11,694 bases of DNA from assembly GCA_038202665.1 (NCBI GenBank), contig JBBRES010000065.1, positions 1 to 11,694 of the forward strand. Direction: 5' to 3'. The notes under the pieces are model-generated. The model was not told where the DNA came from and did no database searches. It saw only the letters and a program-made list of their open reading frames with translations. Position numbers and translations under genes: made by a program. The stretch comes from Kapaibacterium sp038202665 (lineage in GTDB: Bacteria; Bacteroidota; Ignavibacteria; Kapaibacteriales; Kapaibacteriaceae). Numbering within the stretch: the stretch's first letter is position 1; the number at the start of each line of letters is the position of its first letter. Shown here in pieces: positions 7,298 to 11,694 of the stretch.

Positions 7298-8401
7298 CTA
7301 TGCAAATCCAGCTTCCAAATACTTTTCACATTTCTTCCAATAGGCAAAGAACGATGGGAAGTAGCCTACCACGTCATCAAACATCCATTCTCTATTGTGT
7401 TGGACTCCGGTATAGTGTCGTACTGTAGGATGTTCTTTATAATGAATTGTAGAACCAGCCAATTCAACTGCTAGTTCGGCAAGCTCCCCTACATAGACCT
7501 GAATATTGTGAATGTTATCAGCCAGTGCGAGAACAAAGGAAATTGTTTGACTACAAACAGGATATCTCTTGAAGAAACTAGGTTCTAGAACCAGTATTCT
7601 GTTTGCATTCACAGCTGAATCCCATTGACAATCTAGATTGTAAAAGTTGTACAAATACGATGGAATCGCATTGTCAATTTGTAGGGGTTGTCGTGCAGGC
7701 AACTCAGTTTCTAGAATGGGATTGCATAGAGTTGTCAGTACGTCTGGTGTACGTATGTTTTCGAACTGTTCGTATGGAACATCTAAAAACGTATCGCGTT
7801 GGTTGCTTCCGCAATACTTATTGATGTTTTCTTGATTAGCAAAGTATTTCATACTGCTAAAGCTACCGGCAACCCATTGCCAACTTAGTGCATTGCTCGC
7901 CCAATCGGCATCACGTAGATAGTAGTACATCCATTTGGCGGGCACGTTCCAATGACTTCTACCCACATTACACGCAATATTGGCTACATACATGCGCAGA
8001 TGATTATGCATGTACCCAGTTTCCTGTAACTCAAGAATACCGGTATCAACGGCGTTGATACCAGTTGTAGCTGTGAATACTGCCTCAGGCAATTGCCTGT
8101 TGGTGACATTCGGTTGAACATGTTTTACATCGAAGTCAATGTCATCACCCTTTTCCATCCATACTCGTTGGAAGTAATCCCTCCATGCTAGTTCTTTCAA
8201 AAGACTCTCGCTTTGGTAGAGACTGAAACCTCTTGCAATAACCATTTGTGCTACTTGCCTAGTACTGATCACACCTCTTGAGATATAAGGCGACAATCTG
8301 GTTACCGCGCCATTCAAGTAGTTTCTTGATCGACCGTATTTCAATGGGTCGACGCCATGTATAATGGATATGATATCTCTATAGTCGGTTGAAAAGCGCA
8401 T
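7298..8401 (-). CDS. Photolyase/cryptochrome-like flavoprotein, FAD domain first
   Basis: This 367-aa protein starts directly with the FAD-binding half of the photolyase/cryptochrome family. Residues 25-43 (SRNYLNGAVTRLSPYISRG) contact the FAD phosphates in relatives. Next are ELAWRDYFQRVW (70-81), TGYMHNHLRMY (128-138), DADWASNALSWQWVAG (164-179) and NQENINKY (189-196). By-eye alignment to E. coli photolyase puts Asn170 at N378 (flavin N5 contact), Asp164 and Asp166 at D372 and D374, and Trp174 and Trp176 at W382 and W384, so electron transfer to flavin looks possible. The usual N-terminal antenna domain is absent. Instead, residues 250-367 (RILVLEPSF...IQVYVGELAEL...IHYKEHP) form an alternating strand-helix region. 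The gene follows the TIGR03643 gene by 15 bp and precedes DUF2256. Repair versus light-sensing cannot be decided here. Confidence 0.88.
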   Translation of the reverse strand: MRFSTDYRDIISIIHGVDPLKYGRSRNYLNGAVTRLSPYISRGVISTRQVAQMVIARGFSLYQSESLLKELAWRDYFQRVWMEKGDDIDFDVKHVQPNVTNRQLPEAVFTATTGINAVDTGILELQETGYMHNHLRMYVANIACNVGRSHWNVPAKWMYYYLRDADWASNALSWQWVAGSFSSMKYFANQENINKYCGSNQRDTFLDVPYEQFENIRTPDVLTTLCNPILETELPARQPLQIDNAIPSYLYNFYNLDCQWDSAVNANRILVLEPSFFKRYPVCSQTISFVLALADNIHNIQVYVGELAELAVELAGSTIHYKEHPTVRHYTGVQHNREWMFDDVVGYFPSFFAYWKKCEKYLEAGFA

Positions 8402-8416
8402 TAGTCTTATGGACCC

Positions 8417-8692
8417 CTACTTGCTTGAAACGCCCTTCTGACGCAACAGTTGAAATTTAGAAATCGTCTCACTTCTCTTTGCTTGATGCTTCTGGCTTAC
8501 CCCTTCGTTTACTCTTTTGCGCCAAAGGTTAAAGCTGCTTCGCTTCAACTCTCTACGCATTATAGCGATGACATCTTTTTCAGCCAATCCAAACTGAAAT
8601 TCAATGGCTTCGAAAGGAATTCGGTCTGCCCATGCCATTTCAATCACTCTGTCAAGTTCCGGGGTCATAGTAGAACGCATATCTTCAGTCAT
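8417..8692 (-). CDS. TIGR03643/DUF2805 family small protein
   Basis: This 91-aa basic protein matches the TIGR03643 (DUF2805) family. ELDRVIEMAWADRIPFEAIE is followed by FQFGLAEKDVIAIMRRELK and SSFNLWRKRV, and then a lysine- and arginine-rich tail. The GLAEKDVIAIMRREL segment has a helix-turn-helix look with a following basic SFxLWRKRV, so nucleic-acid contact is possible, but no function is established. It is the first gene of the minus-strand unit with the photolyase-like protein (15-bp gap). Start choice is uncertain: ATG at 8692, 8680 and 8668 are all in frame and none has a good ribosome binding site; the conserved region begins only after the third. The longest is given. Confidence 0.83.
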   Translation of the reverse strand: MTEDMRSTMTPELDRVIEMAWADRIPFEAIEFQFGLAEKDVIAIMRRELKRSSFNLWRKRVNEGVSQKHQAKRSETISKFQLLRQKGVSSK

Positions 8693-8701
8693 TGATTGTC
8701 G

Positions 8702-8707
8702 ATTATA
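8702..8707 (-). promoter_or_regulatory. Possible -10 box for the photolyase cassette
   Basis: On the minus strand TATAAT occurs 9 bp before the ATG at 8692, in an AT-rich stretch. No good -35 hexamer lies at 17 bp. If it is used, the message would begin at or near the first ATG, which would favour one of the downstream ATG codons (8680 or 8668). Confidence 0.3.
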
Positions 8708-9150
8708 ATTTCTTTTGACATCACGCTAACGTTATGCGGCTAGGTTTCAGTTCCTTGGGTTATAAGGAAGTACCACGTAAAGTGGCCACCACCAGATTCC
8801 GCGTCAAAGAGACCACCACTTTCTGCGGCAACGTGCTCACCCGTGCGAGGGTGAATGGACCCTGAGTTCAGTCGTCATGTTCGGTTGAGGTCGAGAACAA
8901 CTCACGACCGATCATTGCAAACACGCCGTTCCCTTTGTGTCAGCACAGTCGAGTATCAAACCCGCAGGGCAAGTAGTGCCGAGGCTTAAAAGCAGTACAG
9001 CAATAGAAGATCACGGAATACAGTAGAGAAACATTCTGCCCCCTACTCGGAACTCAAGAAGATGGGGGAGGCGCGCTCTGGCCTAACTGACAAAGAGCTC
9101 CACGAGTTCTTCCGGCTCGTGCCGCTGATAGAACTTGACACGCACCTCAA

Positions 9151-9366
9151 CTGGAGATCCTCGAAGACTTCTATGGAAAGCGCTCCACACTACTTACCTC
9201 ACAAGCGTCGGTGGCACAATGGCACGCGGTGGTTGGCGAACAAATTATTACAGATGCTATTTTAGACCGCATCATTCACGACGCGCCCAAGCTGGAGCTC
9301 AAAGGCGAATCACCACGTAAACGTCGAGACACACTATCACCCGAGAACACTCAAGCAACATGCTGA
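9151..9366 (+). pseudogene. istB: istB remnant (IS21 helper ATPase C-terminus)
   Basis: The frame starting at 9151 translates to LEILEDFYGKRSTLLTSQ, then VAQWHAVVGEQIITDAILDR and IIHDAPKLELKGESPRKR, ending at TGA 9364-9366. This is the C-terminal third of IstB, the AAA+ helper ATPase of IS21 elements (the YGxRSTxxTSQ, DAILDR and LKGES blocks are all present). An in-frame stop at 9136 and the lack of Walker motifs upstream show that the gene is broken. It cannot support transposition. Confidence 0.85.
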
Positions 9367-9428
9367 TATTACGAATCACCAACACCAGTGCTCAGAGCAA
9401 CTCTTTCATTCAAACGAACATCAACTTC

Positions 9429-9485
9429 TGGGTAGTCACTTCGACGCGAAAAGAGGTGGTCAGTTTACGCGAAATCTCCACTATG
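9429..9485 (-). repeat. Outer end of second IS21-type relic with two 23-bp units
   Basis: On the minus strand, CATAGTGGAGA is followed by 23-bp units beginning at 9474 and 9451. It forms the inverted partner of 6702-6758. Confidence 0.8.
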
Positions 9486-9504
9486 AACCCCTTTGAAAGG
9501 TCAA

Positions 9505-9828
9505 ATGAATCTCCTTTTCGTTTGCAGTCGCAATAAATGGCGTAGCCCGACAGCAGAGGCCGTTTACAAGAATCACAAGGACATCAATGTGAAATCTGCC
9601 GGCACATCTTCCTCTGCTCGCGTTGGATTGAGCGCAAAGACTGTTATCTGGGCAGACATTATATTCGTTATGGAAAAGAAACATAGACAACAAATTCTAG
9701 AAAGATATAGTGCCGAGTCACAACATAAGACCATCATCATTCTAGACATCCCCGACGTATATAGATTTATGGATCCCGAATTGATTGAGGATATCAGATC
9801 AAGCGTGGACAGTTATCTAGAATTGTAG
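9505..9828 (+). CDS. Low-molecular-weight tyrosine phosphatase-like protein
   Basis: This 107-aa protein begins MNLLFVCSRNKWRSPTAE. The C7-x5-R13 loop followed by S-P-T-A-E is the phosphate-binding P-loop of low-molecular-weight protein tyrosine phosphatases. The middle (SAGTSSSARV, then WADIIFVMEKKH) and the end (ILDIPDVYRFMDPELIEDI) match a short COG4551-type group that is clearly smaller than the usual 150-aa enzymes. The catalytic Cys and Arg are present, so phosphatase action is plausible; the target is unknown. ATG at 9505 has GAAAGG four bases upstream and places the P-loop normally, so it is preferred over TTG at 9493. The gene starts 19 bp from the end of an IS21-type relic and is followed 9 bp later by a decayed IS3 copy, so its original context has been lost. 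Confidence 0.85.
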   Translation: MNLLFVCSRNKWRSPTAEAVYKNHKDINVKSAGTSSSARVGLSAKTVIWADIIFVMEKKHRQQILERYSAESQHKTIIILDIPDVYRFMDPELIEDIRSSVDSYLEL

Positions 9829-9837
9829 ACTCTGCTT

Positions 9838-10309
9838 TGCCAACGATACTGTGGACACAGTTCGTAGTGTAGTGTAAGGTATCAATTGAGTGCGAAGAGG
9901 AGCTAAATCATGAAGGCAGAAACGGTAATGAACGGTCATGCGAAAGGTGCTGCGTTGCGGAGCACCGAAGTGATTGTTTGACCAACGCTTCGACAGTTCA
10001 CGGATGCGTACATGGATGTGATCCTGCAGGAGCGGGAGGTAGCTCAGCATGGAAGGAAAGGGAAGATCATACGACTTGAAGGTCTTATCGGCCAGCATGT
10101 GACTGCATGATAGATGCAGAATGAGAATGATAGATAGGGGAAGCGAGGTCTGAAGGCAAAGTCAGGAATTGATATGCCGAAGGAGCTGATACGGTTAAGC
10201 GAGTATATTGGCGTACCATGTGTCTTTTAACCGAAGGCAAGTTCCGCGATGACAACAATCACATTCATACCTGAGGTAATTGGGGTAAGCATTGAGGTCT
10301 ACCCCTCTC
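9838..10309 (+). mobile_element. Decayed, internally deleted IS3-family copy
   Basis: From TGCCAACGATA at 9838 this segment runs parallel to the intact element that begins with the same word at 10310. In both, the orfA start codon is 72 bp from that word. The copy holds a broken orfA joined to the first codons of orfB and lacks nearly all of the transposase. The last 80 bp (10231-10309) may hold its right end but nothing recognisable is seen there. The two copies lie head to tail without intervening genes. Confidence 0.75.
9910..10230 (+). pseudogene. orfA-orfB deletion pseudogene of IS3 type
   Basis: The ATG at 9910 begins a frame that follows the intact orfA codon by codon (STEVIV, RQFTDAYMDVILQE, KSGIDMPKEL). 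It has four in-frame stops, the first TGA at 9979. After the SGIDM...KEL segment it jumps to LSEYIGVPC, which matches LSEHVGVRC at the start of orfB, and stops at TAA 10228-10230. The deletion therefore removed the end of orfA and joined the two genes in one frame. Confidence 0.8.
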
Positions 10310-10381
10310 TGCCAACGATATCATGGACATAAATCGTAGTGTAGTTTAAGGTACAATTTGAGGGCGTAGAGGAGTTGAATC

Positions 10382-10786
10382 ATGAGGACAAAAACGGTAG
10401 CCAACGGTCAAGTGAAAGGCACTTCGTCAAGGAGCACTGAAGTGATTGTTAGACCACTGCGTCGACAGTTCACGGAAGGGTACATTGATGCGATTCTGCA
10501 GGAGCTGGAAGTAGCTCCGCATGGTGAGAAAGGAATGATCTTACGTCGAGAAGGTCTTTACAGCAAGCAGGTATCTGCGTGGAAGAAGCTGCGTGAGCGT
10601 GGTGAGAACGTGAAGCGTGGTCCGAAGGCAAGGTCAGGAATTGATATGCGTAAAGAACTAGCACAACGAGAGCGAGAGATAGCACGTCTGCGGCGCAAGC
10701 TTGAGCAGGCAGAGATCATCATCGATGTCCAAAAAAAAGTGGCATCGCTGCTGCGGTCGATGGATCAGTCCGAGGAGACGTCGTGA
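10382..10786 (+). CDS. IS3-family transposase OrfA
   Basis: The 134-aa product is the DNA-binding subunit. A helix-turn-helix region spans about residues 29-70 (RQFTEGYIDAILQELE, then MILRREGLYSKQVSAWKKLRE). A basic linker RGPKARSG follows, and then a heptad-patterned coiled coil (about 90-125, with EREIARLRRKLEQAEIIIDV) for dimer formation. GAGGAG about 6 bp before the ATG is a good ribosome binding site, stronger than at the host genes here. The stop TGA overlaps the orfB start (TGATG). Near its end the gene has a run of eight A followed by G, discussed separately. Confidence 0.9.
   Translation: MRTKTVANGQVKGTSSRSTEVIVRPLRRQFTEGYIDAILQELEVAPHGEKGMILRREGLYSKQVSAWKKLRERGENVKRGPKARSGIDMRKELAQREREIARLRRKLEQAEIIIDVQKKVASLLRSMDQSEETS
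10731..10739 (+). promoter_or_regulatory. Probable -1 frameshift signal (A8G) in orfA
   Basis: Eight A and one G read cAA AAA AAA G in the orfA frame. A slip by -1 enters the orfB frame, which is open from here to the window end with no stop. A-run slips are the known route by which IS3 elements make the OrfAB transposase. Initiation at the TGATG overlap is the alternative for making free OrfB. Confidence 0.6.
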
Positions 10787-11694
10787 TGGCGCATGCAGCA
10801 CAGTTGAGCGAGCATGTTGGCGTGCGATGTGCGTGCGTCAGTCTTGGCCTAGCACGTTCTACGTACTACGCTCGTATGCGCCCACGCTTGCCGTCGGAAG
10901 CAAAGCCCAGGCCTCGACCGAAACGTGCTCTGAGCGACGAAGAGCGGGCTCAGGTCATCACCCTGGCAACAAGCGATGAATACGTAGACAAGTCTCCAGC
11001 TGCCATTGTCACAAGTCAGATGGACCGGAACATCTACGTCTGCAGCGCACGCACCATGTACCGCCTTCTCCACATATGGCGGTTGTTGAAAGAACGCCGC
11101 GATATCACGAGCCATCCTGCCTACAGCAAACCGGAACTGGTGGCAAGACAACCACGTAAGGTGTGGACATGGGATATCACAAAGCTCAAAGGGCCTAAGA
11201 AGGGCATCGTGTATAGCCTCTACGTTGTTCTCGACATGTACAGCAGATACATTGTCGGTTGGCTGCTCGCACTACGCGAAGACGATGCGCTGGCGCGAAC
11301 CCTCATAGACGCTGCCTGCGGACATGAAGGTATCGAACGTAATCAACTCATCATCCATGCAGACAATGGAGGCGTGATGCGATCGGATACGCTCTATGAA
11401 TTGTTTGACAAACTCGGAGTGCAACGCAGCCATTCTCGGCCCTATTGCTCAAATGACAATCCGTACAGCGAGAGTCAGTTCAAAACAATGAAGTATGCGC
11501 CTGCATACCCAAAACGGTTCTCTAGCTTTTCGCATGCTCAAGCGTATAGTCGAGATTTTATCGAAGATTACAACAACCAGATGTATCACTCCGGAATTGC
11601 AATGCTTACGCCGGCAATGGTGCATCATGGCCACGCACAACAGATCATCGAACAACGCCAGGTTGTACTCACGAACGCTTTCTCTATGCATCCC
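10786..11694 (+). CDS. IS3-family transposase OrfB (DDE integrase core), 3' truncated by window
   Basis: The frame is open for 303 codons from ATG 10786 to the window end. An N-terminal region with HVGVRCACVSLGLARSTYY is a helix-turn-helix type seen in IS3 OrfB. It is followed by an HTH_21-like region (SDEERAQVI...SARTMYRLL), and then the RNase H-fold catalytic core. The core has WTWDITKLKG with Asp130, IIHADNGGVM with Asp193, and RPYCSNDNPYSESQFKTMKY with Glu229. The 35 residues between Asp193 and Glu229 fit the D,D(35)E pattern exactly. The HSGIAMLTPAMVHHG segment near the end is the usual C-terminal block, so only a short tail should be missing. Confidence 0.93.
   Translation, partial: MAHAAQLSEHVGVRCACVSLGLARSTYYARMRPRLPSEAKPRPRPKRALSDEERAQVITLATSDEYVDKSPAAIVTSQMDRNIYVCSARTMYRLLHIWRLLKERRDITSHPAYSKPELVARQPRKVWTWDITKLKGPKKGIVYSLYVVLDMYSRYIVGWLLALREDDALARTLIDAACGHEGIERNQLIIHADNGGVMRSDTLYELFDKLGVQRSHSRPYCSNDNPYSESQFKTMKYAPAYPKRFSSFSHAQAYSRDFIEDYNNQMYHSGIAMLTPAMVHHGHAQQIIEQRQVVLTNAFSMHP

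Larger units (their letters stand above)
8769..9485 (+). mobile_element. IS21-family relic, internally deleted copy
   Basis: The left end has two repeat units (from 8771, TACCACG...GGCCACC, and from 8797, TTCCGCG...GACCACC; three extra bases separate them). The right end (9429-9485, reverse strand) has two 23-bp units. Between them are about 600 bp, compared with about 2.4 kb in a full IS21 element. The stretch just inside the left end shares words with the other relic. The only recognisable coding remnant is the 3' part of istB at 9151-9366. The copy is inverted relative to the relic at 6702-7083. Confidence 0.78.
10310..11694 (+). mobile_element. IS3-family insertion sequence, right end outside window
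   Basis: The element begins near TGCCAACGATA at 10310 (boundary taken from the point where similarity with the decayed copy begins). It contains orfA and orfB in the usual order, with overlapping ends. Both genes look intact as far as seen, so the element may be active. The right inverted repeat lies beyond 11694, so its ends and target duplication cannot be defined. Confidence 0.8.

Noticed and set aside
8720..8745. Integron attC-like core near CGCTAACGTTATGCGGC
   Set aside because: The core triplets do not fit RYYYAAC and GTTRRRY, and no paired second site or integrase is present.
9062..9265. Plus-strand 67-codon frame as a gene
   Set aside because: The real coding remnant here is istB in another frame from 9151; this frame is a shadow inside the relic.
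10701..10979. Plus-strand 92-codon frame as a gene
   Set aside because: It lies across orfA and orfB in the third frame and is a shadow of both.
1..11694. tRNA or rRNA genes, riboswitches
   Set aside because: No cloverleaf, rRNA-like stretch or known riboswitch core was recognised on either strand by eye; a covariance-model scan was not possible.

Overview
The window looks like a chromosomal segment from the Bacteroidota/Chlorobiota side of the tree (Ignavibacteria- or Kapabacteria-like would fit). This is inferred from four things: a TonB-dependent receptor with an N-terminal carboxypeptidase-regulatory-like domain, a secreted hydrolase with a probable type IX secretion C-terminal sorting domain, a membrane-bound LytTR regulator, and weak Shine-Dalgarno sequences with one TAnnTTTG-type promoter element. 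No taxonomic marker gene is present.

Left part (1-5085), ordinary chromosomal genes. The 3' end of a dihydrofolate reductase-family gene (+) faces a membrane LytTR regulator (-). Between them is an 8-copy, 11-bp G+C-rich tandem repeat. The LytTR gene is divergent from an 825-aa TonB-dependent outer-membrane receptor. Their shared intergenic region holds a 14-bp palindrome of TetR-operator type next to a TAnnTTTG promoter element. Convergent to the receptor is a two-gene unit on the minus strand, DUF899 thioredoxin-like protein then DUF2461 protein, joined by an ATGA overlap.

Middle part (5086-9504), an island broken up by small decayed IS21-family derivatives. Their ends carry pairs of 23-bp repeats (consensus about TTCCGCGTnnAnnTGACCACC). 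One is a 166-bp MITE-like element (5159-5324). Two longer relics (about 6702-7083 on minus, 8769-9485 on plus) lie in inverted orientation. They bracket a three-gene minus-strand cassette: a TIGR03643/DUF2805 small protein, a short photolyase/cryptochrome-like flavoprotein with the FAD domain at its N-terminus, and a 55-aa DUF2256 zinc-ribbon-like protein found only by reading the minus strand at 7070-7237. The stop codon of the DUF2256 gene lies inside the IS-derived end. A secreted SGNH-like hydrolase sits between the first and second relic.

Right part (9505-11694). A small low-molecular-weight tyrosine-phosphatase-like gene starts 19 bp from the outer end of the third relic. It is followed by a decayed, internally deleted IS3-family copy (9838-10309) and immediately by an apparently intact IS3-family element that runs off the window (orfA, an A8G slippery run, and orfB with D130-D193-E229 of the D,D(35)E type). 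The most interesting unit is the photolyase cassette with its two small partners and its flanking inverted IS relics. The individual protein families are known, but their joint function is not established from this sequence.
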